A DNA stretch of 64,000 nt from Accumulibacter appositus. GTDB lineage: Bacteria; Pseudomonadota; Gammaproteobacteria; Burkholderiales; Rhodocyclaceae. Below, one piece after another: positions 45,219 through 53,987 of the stretch (positions are counted from its first letter, which is position 1; every line of letters begins with the position of its first letter). Position numbers and translations under genes: made by a program. Location of the stretch: the NCBI RefSeq assembly GCF_035440685.1, contig NZ_DAORMW010000011.1; one strand, written 5' to 3'. Below the pieces are notes generated by a model. That model made no database searches, had not been told where the DNA came from, and was given only the letters and a program-made list of their open reading frames with translations.

Positions 45219-46759
45219 GCTGGCGACAGTCCGCGCAGGAAATCGGCGAGGTCCTGCTCGTTGATCGCGACCACGTCGTCCGACTCGATGCGGAACTCGC
45301 TGGCAACGGTCCCGTTTTCGAGGTACACCCCCCAACGTTCGAGCGGCAGGCCGCTCTCGGCGAGCTGGTTGAGAAAGTAGAGCAGGCGGTTGTAGACCGC
45401 GAAACGCTTGCTGGGGTCGGCAAAAATGGTGATGCCGGCGCGACAGGGCCGCAGGAGTTCCGTGACGTCGACGCCATTGTTGCCCAGTGGTGCGTTCGGC
45501 GGCAGGCCGCGCTGGTCGAAATTCTGGCCGCGAATGATCGCGCTGAGCCGGCCGGTCAAGGCCGGCACGCTGGCCAGGTCGTCGACGAAGACCAGCGGCT
45601 TGCGCACCCTGGCGAGCGCTGGCGCCGTTGGCGTGACAGCCGCGCGTTCGCGACGCGTGCGTTCGGCGTGCAGACGTTCGATGACTTCGCGCTGGAAAGC
45701 GGTACGATTGGTAACCCGCAGGGATTCGGTCTGGAACAGCGCGGCGTGTCCGGGATCTGCGATCTCGTCGGGGGCTGGGAGACTCTCGCACCATTGCATG
45801 ATCGGCATGCTCGCCCGGCGCGCGTCGCGGGCGCGCTGGAATTGCAGCTGTGGCAGCGGCGCCGCGAAGCCTCTGAACTTGCGCCCGGCGCTGGCCGAGA
45901 GCAGTTGCACGAAGAGGTCGCTGCGTTCGAGGTCGGCGCTGATCGTGGTGTCGAATTCCTGTGGCGTCAAGCCGACGTAGTCGCCCTCAGGCAGGACGGT
46001 GATGCCCTCGGCTGCCAGCGCCGCCCTGATGGCGCCGTGCTGCAGTTCGAGGTCGTCGGTGGCGTCGGCGAGTACGACCGTTCCGAGGGGCGCGAGGCCG
46101 ACAGCTGCTTTGCCGTTCGTCCTTGCCGATTCAGGGCGGGTGTTGCCGGCGGCGATGTCTGCTTGGGTTGTTGCGGACGTCATTGCCGTGACCGTGCGCG
46201 CGGCGCGTATGCGGGCATCGATGGGCACGCGCAGCTCGTTCAGGATCCGCCAGTAGTAGCGGGTGCCTTCCTCGTCGCAGTCTTTCGGGCTGGGGTAACC
46301 GGCGAGTACCGGCGATGCGGCGTTGACCGGCTTGTACCAGAACTTGGCGTGAATCGTGCCCTTGCGCAGCGCCTGAATAATCGGCGGCACGCCGGTGAGG
46401 TCCTCGAAAGGCCAGATCTCGACGACCAGGACGTCACTCGGCTTCTCCGCGCTGCCACCATGGCTGCGGACGAAGTGTTCGAGCTCCTTGCCACACCACT
46501 GCGAATCGACGTAGTTCTGGGACAGCAAGAGGACCAGCAAACGGCTGCGCCGGACCTTGTCCAGCAACTCGTCGTTGAATTCGTCGCCGGGCCGGAGCTG
46601 GTGGTCGATGAAGATGTTCTTCGGGAGTGCGCTCGGTCCTTCGTTGAGGTTGGCCGCCAGCGCAGTCACCCAGCCGACCGAAGTGGACGCCCCCAGGGCA
46701 AGGCCATTGTCAGCATGCGCGTAGCTGACGAAGATATCGTACGTTTCAGAAGGGTCCAT
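45215..46759 (-). CDS. TIR-domain effector with tandem TIR-like domains
   Basis: 514 residues from an ATG with GGGAGG 5 bases upstream. Residues 7-100 form a TIR domain: YDIFVSYAHADNG, NIFIDHQLRPGDEFNDELLD and LLVLLLSQNYVDSQWCGKEL, where the WCxxE glutamate (E92) is the catalytic position of TIR NAD-cleaving enzymes. Residues about 265-360 (LGTVVLADATDDLELQHGAI, YVGLTPQEFDTTISADL, FVQLLS) look like a second, degenerate TIR/DUF4062-like unit, and about 430-510 a third (LVFVDDLASVPAL ... GITIFADPSKRFAVYNRLLY). It probably depletes NAD or makes a cyclic signal when its STAND partner, encoded next with an ATGA overlap, is triggered. Activity is inferred. Confidence 0.78.
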   Translation of the reverse strand: MDPSETYDIFVSYAHADNGLALGASTSVGWVTALAANLNEGPSALPKNIFIDHQLRPGDEFNDELLDKVRRSRLLVLLLSQNYVDSQWCGKELEHFVRSHGGSAEKPSDVLVVEIWPFEDLTGVPPIIQALRKGTIHAKFWYKPVNAASPVLAGYPSPKDCDEEGTRYYWRILNELRVPIDARIRAARTVTAMTSATTQADIAAGNTRPESARTNGKAAVGLAPLGTVVLADATDDLELQHGAIRAALAAEGITVLPEGDYVGLTPQEFDTTISADLERSDLFVQLLSASAGRKFRGFAAPLPQLQFQRARDARRASMPIMQWCESLPAPDEIADPGHAALFQTESLRVTNRTAFQREVIERLHAERTRRERAAVTPTAPALARVRKPLVFVDDLASVPALTGRLSAIIRGQNFDQRGLPPNAPLGNNGVDVTELLRPCRAGITIFADPSKRFAVYNRLLYFLNQLAESGLPLERWGVYLENGTVASEFRIESDDVVAINEQDLADFLRGLSPA

Positions 46760-46814
46760 GGCGGCCTCCCAAACATTTTCATCGCGGTGGTGGGGATGCG
46801 CATCTGCACCGTAA

Positions 46815-46843
46815 ATACTAGCAGCCGCGAGGGATGGCTGCCG
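46815..46843 (-). promoter_or_regulatory. Candidate extended -10 promoter of the TIR-nSTAND operon
   Basis: On the minus strand TGCTAGTAT forms an extended -10 (TGn plus TAGTAT, hexamer at 46815-46820), about 55 bases upstream of the TIR start codon. The -35 position at 46838-46843 (CGGCAG) is poor, which extended -10 promoters tolerate. Confidence 0.4.
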
Positions 46844-47112
46844 AGTTTTGCGCCACCCGATCGACATGTCGGCAGAGGACTTGGTGCCGGCTGCCAGGAT
46901 CTCTGCCAGGAGATGGAATGTCGGGCGCCTGAGGGCAGATGCTGTCGCACGAGTGCCTCGAATGAGCGTGTCGCCTGTGGTGTGTGGCAATCGCTCGCGC
47001 GACTCGCATTGCTGCCTATCGCCACATCGGGCGCCGCTACTGGCCGGATTTGTGCGACACTGCCCGCTTTTTACTTCGTCAAGCCGCTCGCGCGGCTATT
47101 GGGGGACTCGCC

Positions 47113-47295
47113 TTGGCAAAACCAAATTATCAGTTCGAGAAGCGCCAGAGAGAACTTGAGAAGAAACGCAAGAAGGAAGAGAAGCGCCAGGTCGCTCTTG
47201 CTGCCAAGGGTGCAGCGGCTGGCGACGATACAGAGGCTGCGCAGCAGCCTGCAGCGGTGGACAGCGATGCCCCGGAGACCACTACCGGCGGTTGA
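47113..47295 (+). CDS. Small lysine-rich conserved hypothetical protein
   Basis: 60 residues from a TTG: (M)AKPNYQFEKRQRELEKKRKK, EEKRQVALAAKG, then an Ala/Asp/Thr tail. The N-terminal pattern AKPNYxFEKRQRELxKKxKKEEK is recalled from many Betaproteobacteria, where small proteins of this kind have no known function; it looks like a charged helix that could bind nucleic acid or ribosomes. It is transcribed away from the TIR operon. Confidence 0.7.
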   Translation: MAKPNYQFEKRQRELEKKRKKEEKRQVALAAKGAAAGDDTEAAQQPAAVDSDAPETTTGG

Positions 47296-47459
47296 GCGAA
47301 GTGATCGCTGTCGGCTTCGTGTCGTAGGTGAGACGTGCTGAGGGCCCGGGGCCGGCGCCGTACTTGTGCACGCATCGCAAACATGCCGCTCGTCGCTGCT
47401 GCCTGGTGCTTCGTTGCCGGTAGCGGCGCGGGCGACGGCGGCAAGGGGTGACGGGCGAC

Positions 47460-48653
47460 ATGTCTCTGACGCTGATCGTTCTATGCGTGCCCGCTTTCCT
47501 GGTTGCTGCGGCAGGCCTGCTGGCGGGACTCGTCTTCATGTCTGCTCTGTCCATGCCCAGGGTGCAGCGTAGCGGTACGGTGACCATGATCCTGCCGCTG
47601 ACCGGTGAAGCGGTCGGACTGGCCGCCCTGCTACGCGCGCTCGAGGTGCAAACGCTGCCGGCACGGCGCCTGTTGATCTGCGTCGAGGGCAGGCATGATC
47701 CGGCCTATGCCCGTGCGCTGCAACTGGCGAGCACGACCAGCCTGCCGATCGAGATTCTGATCGCCGGCGAGGCAAGCGATTGTGCCCAGAAGTGCTGCAA
47801 TCAGATCGCTGGACTGGCGCGGATCGATGCGCGCGACGAGGTCGTCGTCCTGTTCGACGCGGACATCGCGCCGCCGCCGTGGTGGCTGTCGGCTCTGGCG
47901 ACGCCACTGCTCGACGGCAGTGCCGATATCGTCACCGGCTACCGCTGGCCGCTGTTCGCCGGACAGCGTTTTGGCGCCATGCCGGGTGTCTTGCTTTCCT
48001 CCCAACTCGCAGCCGCAATCGACCGGGGAATTGCCCTGTTGCCGCGGCTCGCAGCCTTTCCGGTCACCTGGGGCGGGTCGCTGGCGCTGTCGCCGCGCGC
48101 GCTCGAAAAACTCGATGCGGCGCGTCTTCTCGGCAGCACCTTGTCGGACGATTGCAGCCTCGGCGCACAAGCCGCCGCCCTGGGCCTGCGCGTGCTGACC
48201 CGGCGCGCGCTACTGGTGCCGACACCGGCGAGCGGCGGTCTGGTCGCGCTGTGGCGTTTCGGGCGCCGGCAGTACCAGATCATCCGCGTTTATCGACCGT
48301 CGCTGTGGTGGCTGGCCTTGCTGGCGCTGAGCAGTCGCGTCACGGCCTGGGGGGTGCTTATGGCCAATTTCGAGCAGGGGTGGGCGCGCCTGGCGACCCT
48401 GGCTTTGCTCATCTTCGCGCTGCTGGCCGTGCTCATTCAGGCGCTGGTCGGGCGCCGGCTGGGCATGGCCGATCCGCTCGCCATGACGGTGCTGCAGGGC
48501 TTGCTCGCGCTGTGCAAGCCGCTGCTTGATGTCTTCCACTGGAGTCTGGTGCTGGCGGCCGTGGACACACGCATCATTCGTTGGGGCCATCTCGCTTATC
48601 GTGTTGCCGGGCCGGCGCAGATCGCCGTCATGAGTCGTCGCCGATGGGGCTGA
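47460..48653 (+). CDS. Family 2 / ceramide-glucosyltransferase-like glycosyltransferase
   Basis: 397 residues. An N-terminal membrane helix (LIVLCVPAFLVAAAGLLAGL) is followed by a GT-A domain: SGTVTMILPLTGEAVGLAAL, the DxD-like VVLFDADIAPPPWW, the acceptor-site SDDCSL and GRRQYQIIRVYRP (Q-x-x-R-x-like). Two to three C-terminal membrane helices end it. The pattern fits the GT21 family that includes ceramide glucosyltransferase and the hopanoid enzyme HpnI. It probably transfers a sugar to a lipid at the inner membrane. It overlaps the P450 gene by 10 bases. The ATG at 47460 is preferred over a GTG 12 bases upstream. Confidence 0.75.
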   Translation: MSLTLIVLCVPAFLVAAAGLLAGLVFMSALSMPRVQRSGTVTMILPLTGEAVGLAALLRALEVQTLPARRLLICVEGRHDPAYARALQLASTTSLPIEILIAGEASDCAQKCCNQIAGLARIDARDEVVVLFDADIAPPPWWLSALATPLLDGSADIVTGYRWPLFAGQRFGAMPGVLLSSQLAAAIDRGIALLPRLAAFPVTWGGSLALSPRALEKLDAARLLGSTLSDDCSLGAQAAALGLRVLTRRALLVPTPASGGLVALWRFGRRQYQIIRVYRPSLWWLALLALSSRVTAWGVLMANFEQGWARLATLALLIFALLAVLIQALVGRRLGMADPLAMTVLQGLLALCKPLLDVFHWSLVLAAVDTRIIRWGHLAYRVAGPAQIAVMSRRRWG

Positions 48654-50086
48654 TGCTGTCCCTTGCCGGTCGTCTGGCCGGTCGCTCGGCGGTCCTGACG
48701 CGGCTGGCGGGGCGTCTGGTTGCGCACGAGCTGCGGCACCTCAAAGGCAAACCGGTCGAGCGTCAGTTGCTGGTCTACGAGCTGCCTGAGACGCAACTGG
48801 CGCTGGCCAACGATCTGCGCGTCGTCGACACCCTGCTCAGTGATCGGGCGGGAACTTTCCCCAAGGCGGCGGCGCTCGAGCGCCTGCTGCGGCCCTTGGT
48901 CGGCGGCGGGGTTTTCGGCCAGCCTGGCGGCGACGCTGTCAAGCAGGCGCGGCGCGTTTTTCTGCGCGCGCTGGCGCGCGTCCCCGAGCAGCGGGTGACG
49001 GGCGTGGCGCGCGAGCTGACGCGCACCTATCTGGCCGACTGGCAGCGGCGAGGCCAGCCGGTGGCCATTCCCAGCGAGCTGTCGCGGCTGACCATCGACA
49101 TCGTCAGCGAAGCGACCCTGGGCGGGCGTTTCACCGCCGCGGAGGGGCAGCGCTTCGTCGAGCTGTTCTTTGCCTACCACCAGCGCGCCAATCCGGTGCT
49201 GCTGCTGCTCGGCGGTCAGGCTCCGGCCGTGCAGCAGGCACTGGTCGAAGGCATGGGCCTGGCGGCGATTGGCGCCGAGATGCGCGCGCTGATCCGCCAG
49301 CGCTTCCTGCTGCCATTACTGGAAGAGCGGCCGTCGGCCGAGGGTGCGCCGTTCGCTGCCGCTTTGCTCGAAGCCGCAGCGGTCGGGTTGGGCGCAGAGT
49401 GCTCGCTGGCCAAAGATGAGGCGCGCCAGACGGCGATGCTCGACGAGATTGCAGTGATGCTTCTCGCCGGTCACGAGACGACCGCCTCGGTGCTCAGCTG
49501 GCTGCTCTGGGAACTGGCCGACGCGCCGCAGGAACAGGATGCCGCCGCGCGAGTGATCGCCGCGGCAAGCGGCGGCGAGGAACTGCAAGCCGACGCCGAT
49601 ATCGACAGGCAGCAGGCCGCTGCTGGCGCCGATAAAGCCGTTGCCAGGCAGTTGGGCGCGCTGACCCATGAAGCATTGCGGCTTTATCCGCCGATTGCCT
49701 TCCTGTTGCGCGAAACGACCGAGGCGGTGAGCTTTCGCGAACGACCGATCTGCGCCGGCGGCTTCGTGGTCGTTTCGCCGTGGACCATCCAACGCCATCG
49801 TGCGCTGTGGCCCGAGCCCGATCGCTTCGATCCGGGGCGCTGGCTGGCCAGCGAGCCGCCGGCGGCGAGTGCCGAGCGCCTGGCGATGATTCCTTTCGGT
49901 TACGGCCCGCGCGTCTGTCCGGGCAAACGTTTTGCCGAGCTTGAGATGCAGGCCATCCTCTCGGAGCTGCTCGGCAGCCGTCAACTCGCACGCAGTCGCG
50001 GGCGGGCGCCCAATCCGCTCGGCACGCTGACTTCGCGGCCGGACTACGATTTCCGGCTGCAGATCACGCCGCGCGGCGTCGGCTGA
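48644..50086 (+). CDS. Cytochrome P450
   Basis: 480 residues. The I-helix oxygen-binding motif is MLLAGHETTASVLSW (about 275). The ExxR motif is EALRLYPP (about 343), and the heme loop FGYGPRVCPGKRFAELEM puts the thiolate Cys at about residue 424. The overall type is CYP4/CYP102-like with an N-terminal hydrophobic start, suggesting oxidation of a lipid or fatty acid. No dedicated ferredoxin or reductase is adjacent. It is the middle gene of a GT2-P450-methyltransferase operon, with overlaps or short gaps on both sides (10-base overlap, 9-base gap). Confidence 0.9.
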   Translation: MGLMLSLAGRLAGRSAVLTRLAGRLVAHELRHLKGKPVERQLLVYELPETQLALANDLRVVDTLLSDRAGTFPKAAALERLLRPLVGGGVFGQPGGDAVKQARRVFLRALARVPEQRVTGVARELTRTYLADWQRRGQPVAIPSELSRLTIDIVSEATLGGRFTAAEGQRFVELFFAYHQRANPVLLLLGGQAPAVQQALVEGMGLAAIGAEMRALIRQRFLLPLLEERPSAEGAPFAAALLEAAAVGLGAECSLAKDEARQTAMLDEIAVMLLAGHETTASVLSWLLWELADAPQEQDAAARVIAAASGGEELQADADIDRQQAAAGADKAVARQLGALTHEALRLYPPIAFLLRETTEAVSFRERPICAGGFVVVSPWTIQRHRALWPEPDRFDPGRWLASEPPAASAERLAMIPFGYGPRVCPGKRFAELEMQAILSELLGSRQLARSRGRAPNPLGTLTSRPDYDFRLQITPRGVG

Positions 50087-50095
50087 GCTGCGCGC

Positions 50096-51052
50096 ATGCC
50101 GCTTTCGTCGACACTTCCCCCTTGTCCGATTACCGGGCGGCCTGCGCGCCGTCGCGTGCATGGCGTGTCGACGCGGGTGCTGTTGGCCATGTGGCGTGCG
50201 GCCGGCGCTGGTGACCTGAGCCACCTTTTTCCCGAGGCACCGCAGGTGGTGCTCTACGAGTCGGATACCGGGCTGTACTTCTTTGCACCCGTGCTTGCCG
50301 GCGACGCGGATTTCTACCGGCGTTTCTACGCCAGTCACGCCGCACATGCGGCGCTCAGCGCACATTCCGAGGTGCGGCGCGAGTTCGTCCATGCAGCCCG
50401 CCACATTGCCGCCGGGTCGCGGGTGCTCGACGTCGGTTGTGGCAGTGGCGCTTTCCGCGAACACCTGCCGCAGGGCACGTATCGCGGACTCGATCCCTTT
50501 GCCGAAGCCGGGGCGGCAGGCGACGTGATCCGCCAGAGCTTGCCCGAGCATGTCGAAGAAGCGCGTGGGCGCTACGACGTGGTGACCGCTTTTCAGGTCA
50601 TCGAACACGTCGTCGATCCGCTCGGCTTTGCTCGCCAGCTGCTCTCCCTGCTGCGTCCAGGCGGCACGCTTATCGTCTGCGCGCCGCTGCACCCCTCGCC
50701 ACTGACCGAGATTCCCAATTTCCTGATCAACGCGCCGCCGCACCATCTCAGTTGGTGGACGGCAGGCGCTTGCCAGGCCCTCGCCGAGGCCATTGGGGTG
50801 GAGCCGGTCGAGATCGTCGAGATTCCGGCGTCGTCCCATGACTCCGAGGCCATGGTGTACTGGATGCACCGTTTTTCTCTACTGCGCGCGCGTCCCGGCC
50901 TGGGCGAACGCTATTTCGCGCATCGCTGGCGGTGGCACCTGAATCTGGTCGTCAGCTATCTGCTTGCCCGTCTGGCGACGCCTTTGCTGCCCTTACCAAA
51001 GGGTGGACGGCCGTGCTCCGTGATGTTGGTGGCGCGTTCGCGGCGGGCCTAG
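50096..51052 (+). CDS. SAM-dependent methyltransferase
   Basis: 318 residues. After an N-terminal segment with a CPITG start (a possible substrate- or zinc-binding beginning), residues 108-117 give motif I VLDVGCGSGA. Then YRGLDPF (motif II), YDVVTAFQVIEHVVDPLGFA (motif post-I/III) and LLSLLRPGGTLIVCAP follow. It is a class I methyltransferase of the type found in polysaccharide, lipid and natural-product clusters. It starts 9 bases after the P450, so the three-gene unit probably modifies one lipid or glycan. A degraded copy of its last 60 residues is found at 52262-52440. Confidence 0.85.
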   Translation: MPLSSTLPPCPITGRPARRRVHGVSTRVLLAMWRAAGAGDLSHLFPEAPQVVLYESDTGLYFFAPVLAGDADFYRRFYASHAAHAALSAHSEVRREFVHAARHIAAGSRVLDVGCGSGAFREHLPQGTYRGLDPFAEAGAAGDVIRQSLPEHVEEARGRYDVVTAFQVIEHVVDPLGFARQLLSLLRPGGTLIVCAPLHPSPLTEIPNFLINAPPHHLSWWTAGACQALAEAIGVEPVEIVEIPASSHDSEAMVYWMHRFSLLRARPGLGERYFAHRWRWHLNLVVSYLLARLATPLLPLPKGGRPCSVMLVARSRRA

Positions 51053-51157
51053 CCGCGCGCCAGCCGCAGTCTCCCCCGCACGCCGCGGCATTGGCTCGGT
51101 TGAGGACGTGCAGGCGCCCTGGCCCTCGTGAGCAGGAGGCGATTTCATGGTGCCTGT

Positions 51158-52096
51158 TCACCGGTTTTCTATATTCGCGGCGACAGTCCGAGTTGACCCC
51201 TTCGCGCATGGTACTTCCTGAGCCAGTTGTAACCAGGCGATGCTGATTGGCCTAGAATCTTCGAGGGCGAATCTTATTTTAAGCAGCGCAAGACGCTTTT
51301 CGAAATCGGCAGAGGAATACCCATTTACAACGGTCTCGGCAATGAGGAAGAATATTTCCCGAAACCGGGAAACATTATCAGCTGAAAGAACGCTTTCCAG
51401 TTCGTCGAAGTGTCCCCAGTTCTCTCCAAAATCTTCGGCATAGATCAGATGCACTTTTGGACTGTCGCGGATGCCCTCCCGGAGTCCTTCTATGTTCGGT
51501 CGCAGGAGAGAGTATTCCGCAGAGAGAACGATAAACATCTGCCCGAGATGAGGCGCATCCAGTTCGAGCAGTGTGTTGGCTTGCTCTATGTCAAAAGGAT
51601 CAACGAGGACAGGATAGTAGACCAGACCCTTGCCACTCTTCTGTCTGGCCTGCGCTACAGTGGACAGGGTGCTGGCGATGAGCTGTGGGCGACCTCCCAG
51701 GCTGTAGTGCAGGCCAATGAAGCGGGTTCCTGCTTCCTCCTGCATGCGTGTACCGATCCTCTCCGGATTGCGGTCACACAGCTCCTGGTAATCTTTCGCG
51801 TATCCATGCTCTACCAGTATCTTGGCGCTCTCGGCGGTGACGTTGTTGCCGCAGTTGAAATCAAGCCACAGCATGCCTGGGTGGACAAAAACAGTATTGA
51901 TATTTAGCTGTTCCAACTCCTGGTGTGGCGTCTTACAGGATGCTGAAATCTCGCGCGCGAGAGCGCTGTCTTTCCCCGATGTGTGCAGGCGGGATTCTCG
52001 ATGTTCTTGTTGTGCCTTGTAGTATCGACCGGCCGAGCACCCATTCAGCAGGATGAGCAGCAGCAGGTAAGCAGTGATTTTCAAGGGTTGCTCCAT
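51158..52096 (-). CDS. Putative lipoprotein of unknown function
   Basis: 312 residues. A short hydrophobic stretch ends in the lipobox LLNGC (Cys20). The mature protein has a repeated theme of conserved-looking blocks (NTVFVHPGMLWLDFNCGNNV, QEEAGTRFIGLHYSLGGRPQ) and no recognised catalytic motif. A TTG at 52084, reading (M)KITAYLLLLILLNGC with GGAG just upstream, is a better-spaced start than the ATG and would place the Cys at 16. The sequence is A/T-richer than its neighbours and sits between a methyltransferase and a fragment of the same gene, so it was probably inserted. Confidence 0.6.
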   Translation of the reverse strand: MEQPLKITAYLLLLILLNGCSAGRYYKAQQEHRESRLHTSGKDSALAREISASCKTPHQELEQLNINTVFVHPGMLWLDFNCGNNVTAESAKILVEHGYAKDYQELCDRNPERIGTRMQEEAGTRFIGLHYSLGGRPQLIASTLSTVAQARQKSGKGLVYYPVLVDPFDIEQANTLLELDAPHLGQMFIVLSAEYSLLRPNIEGLREGIRDSPKVHLIYAEDFGENWGHFDELESVLSADNVSRFREIFFLIAETVVNGYSSADFEKRLALLKIRFALEDSRPISIAWLQLAQEVPCAKGSTRTVAANIENR

Positions 52097-52261
52097 CGTG
52101 GCTGGATTTGGTGGTCATCGCGCCGCCAGTGAAGCTGCGAGCGCCAGTGCTGCGATCGAGCTGATATGTTGCCACAGAGGTAGGCGTCGGCGCAGCCGAT
52201 CTGGCAAAGCCAGGTCGTCGGTCAACAGGCGCGGCCGTCGGGCAGGCGGGAACATTCGCAG

Positions 52262-52440
52262 CCGTCGTCTTTTGCTGCTGCGCGAGCGACCTGATACGGA
52301 CGCGCGCTATTCCGCGCACCGATGGAGCGGGCATTTGAATCTCCTTGCCAGCTACCGGCTCGCTGGCGTGGCGACGGAAGTGTTGCCGTCCCCCCTCGCC
52401 GGCCGTCCGTGCAAGCTGCTGCTGATCGCTCGCCGCAGGC
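52262..52440 (+). pseudogene. Decayed duplicate of the methyltransferase C-terminus
   Basis: The plus strand reads LLLLRERPDTDARYSAHRW, then GHLNLLASYRLAGVATEVLP and GRPCKLLLIARRR. This matches the end of the methyltransferase at 50096-51052 (RPGLGERYFAHRW, HLNLVVSYLLARLATPLLPL, GRPCSVMLVARS) over about 55 residues. It has no start or SAM-binding domain. Confidence 0.7.
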
Positions 52441-52502
52441 ATAGCCAGTCTGGTAGACTTTGGCGCCCAAGCGTGATCGCCGCAACCATTGGAGAGCTTT
52501 GC

Positions 52503-52649
52503 ATGTGTGACGACCCGGCCGTGCCCGGCAGTCCTCGGCTCGATGCCGAAACCAGAACCTGCGCCAGGGATGAGCGGCGGCCCGTGCCTTACTTCGCGAA
52601 GTGGGCGGTGTGCGTCAGCCGCCGGTCAAGCGTGCGTGCCTGCCGATGA
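52503..52649 (+). CDS. Small ORF coupled to bluB
   Basis: 48 residues (MCDDPAVPGSPRLDAETRTC...) with GGAGA 7 bases before the ATG. Its stop overlaps the bluB start as ATGA. bluB itself has a weak ribosome-binding site, so translation of this frame may deliver ribosomes to it. There are three cysteines in the peptide and no family match. Confidence 0.4.
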   Translation: MCDDPAVPGSPRLDAETRTCARDERRPVPYFAKWAVCVSRRSSVRACR

Positions 52650-53317
52650 GTGAGCACCGTTACCCGGCGGCGGATGTGGCCGCCATCGAGCGGGTTATCC
52701 GCGAGCGTCGCGATATCCGGCAGTTTGCCGAGGGGACGCTCCCCGAAGGTTTGCTTGGTCGCCTGATCGAGGCCGCTCATCGCGCGCCGTCGGTGGGTTA
52801 TATGCAGCCTTGGCGCTTCGTGCGTATCGCCAGCGCCCCGACCCGCGAGGCGCTGTGGCGCATCGTCGACGCTGAACGCCTGGCGACCGCTGCAAGCCTG
52901 CCGACGCGCGCTGCCGAGTTCCTGAAGTTGAAGATCGAGGGTATTCGCGAGTGCGCCGAAGTGCTGGTGGTGGCGCTGATGCCGGATCGCGAGGCACATA
53001 TCTTTGGCCGCCGCACCTTGCCGGAAATGGACCTCGCGTCGACGGCCTGCGCCATCCAGAACATGTGGCTGCTGGCGCGGGCCGAGGGTGTCGGCCTGGG
53101 CTGGGTTTCGTTTTTCGACCCTGAAGCAGTTGCCGACTTGCTCGAGATGCCAGCTGGCAGCCGTCCGATCGCCATTCTTTGCCTTGGTCCGGTGACCGAG
53201 TTTCCATTGCAGCCGGTGCTTGAATCAAAAGCTTGGGGCAGCCGCCTGCCGCTCGACGAAGTGCTCTTTGAAGACCGTTGGCGAGCCGGTGCCGGCGGTA
53301 CACCGACAGCGTATTGA
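52646..53317 (+). CDS. bluB: 5,6-dimethylbenzimidazole synthase BluB
   Basis: 223 residues. BluB is a flavin-destructase of the nitroreductase fold that breaks FMNH2 with O2 to give 5,6-dimethylbenzimidazole, the lower ligand of cobalamin. Seen: VIRERRDIRQFAEGTLP, RLIEAAHRAPSVGYMQPWRF (the family signature), GRRTLPEMDLASTACAIQNM and GLGWVSFFDPEAV. Length and motifs are normal. The ATG at 52646 overlaps a small upstream ORF. The cobalamin theme returns in the btuB riboswitch at the right end of the window, which suggests that this organism makes or remodels B12. Confidence 0.93.
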   Translation: MSEHRYPAADVAAIERVIRERRDIRQFAEGTLPEGLLGRLIEAAHRAPSVGYMQPWRFVRIASAPTREALWRIVDAERLATAASLPTRAAEFLKLKIEGIRECAEVLVVALMPDREAHIFGRRTLPEMDLASTACAIQNMWLLARAEGVGLGWVSFFDPEAVADLLEMPAGSRPIAILCLGPVTEFPLQPVLESKAWGSRLPLDEVLFEDRWRAGAGGTPTAY

Positions 53318-53405
53318 TTGCCATCGCCCAAGCCCGCTTGCCCGGCGAGTGCTGCCGCGTACGCCGGCCTGATCAAGCGCTGCGGGTCGAACCTGGACTC
53401 GCCCG

Positions 53406-53903
53406 GTGACCGACCCGAGCAGCCGTCGCAATTTCCTCCGTGGCCGATTTTCGCGCCGCCCGGCCGCGCTGAGGCCGCCGTGGGCGCTTGCCGAAGCCGC
53501 TTTTCTGCAGGCCTGCACGCGCTGTACTGATTGCCAGCCGGTGTGTCCAACGGGCATCATCAGCAACAGCGATAGCGGCTATCCGGTGCTTGATTTCAGG
53601 CGTGGCGAATGCTCGTTCTGTGCGGCTTGCGTAGATGCCTGCCGCACCGGCGCCTTGCAGCGGGTACCGGCGCAGCCGCCGTGGTCGCTGCGCGCTTCGA
53701 TTGGCGAGCGCTGCCTGGCGGCCAAGCAGATCGAGTGCCGAGTTTGCGGCGACCAGTGCCTGGCCGGCGCTATTCGCTTCGTGCCGCGGCTGGGCGGCGT
53801 ATCGCTGCCGGTGGTGGACACTTCGCGCTGCACCGGTTGTGCCGCCTGCTTCGCGCCGTGTCCAACCGAGGCCATTCGTATCGGTGAAATTGATGACAGA
53901 TAG
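53406..53903 (+). CDS. napF: Ferredoxin-type protein NapF
   Basis: 165 residues with four Cys clusters: CTRCTDCQPVCPTG, CSFCAACVDACRTG, CRVCGDQCL and CTGCAACFAPCPTEA, the usual NapF arrangement of 4Fe-4S sites. RRNFLRGRFSRRPAAL is its basic N-terminus. NapF is a cytoplasmic protein thought to help insert iron-sulfur cluster or maintain NapA before export. Here it is transcribed on the plus strand and about 3 kb away from napDAGHB, which lacks an internal napF. It sits 88 bases after bluB and 84 bases before the fused FAAL gene. Confidence 0.9.
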   Translation: MTDPSSRRNFLRGRFSRRPAALRPPWALAEAAFLQACTRCTDCQPVCPTGIISNSDSGYPVLDFRRGECSFCAACVDACRTGALQRVPAQPPWSLRASIGERCLAAKQIECRVCGDQCLAGAIRFVPRLGGVSLPVVDTSRCTGCAACFAPCPTEAIRIGEIDDR

Positions 53904-53987
53904 TAAACACCGGCAGGGAAGTAGGTCCTGCATCGCCGCTTGGCAATTGCTGTGCGCTGGAACTGGCGCGGGCCGGGAGCCAAGACC

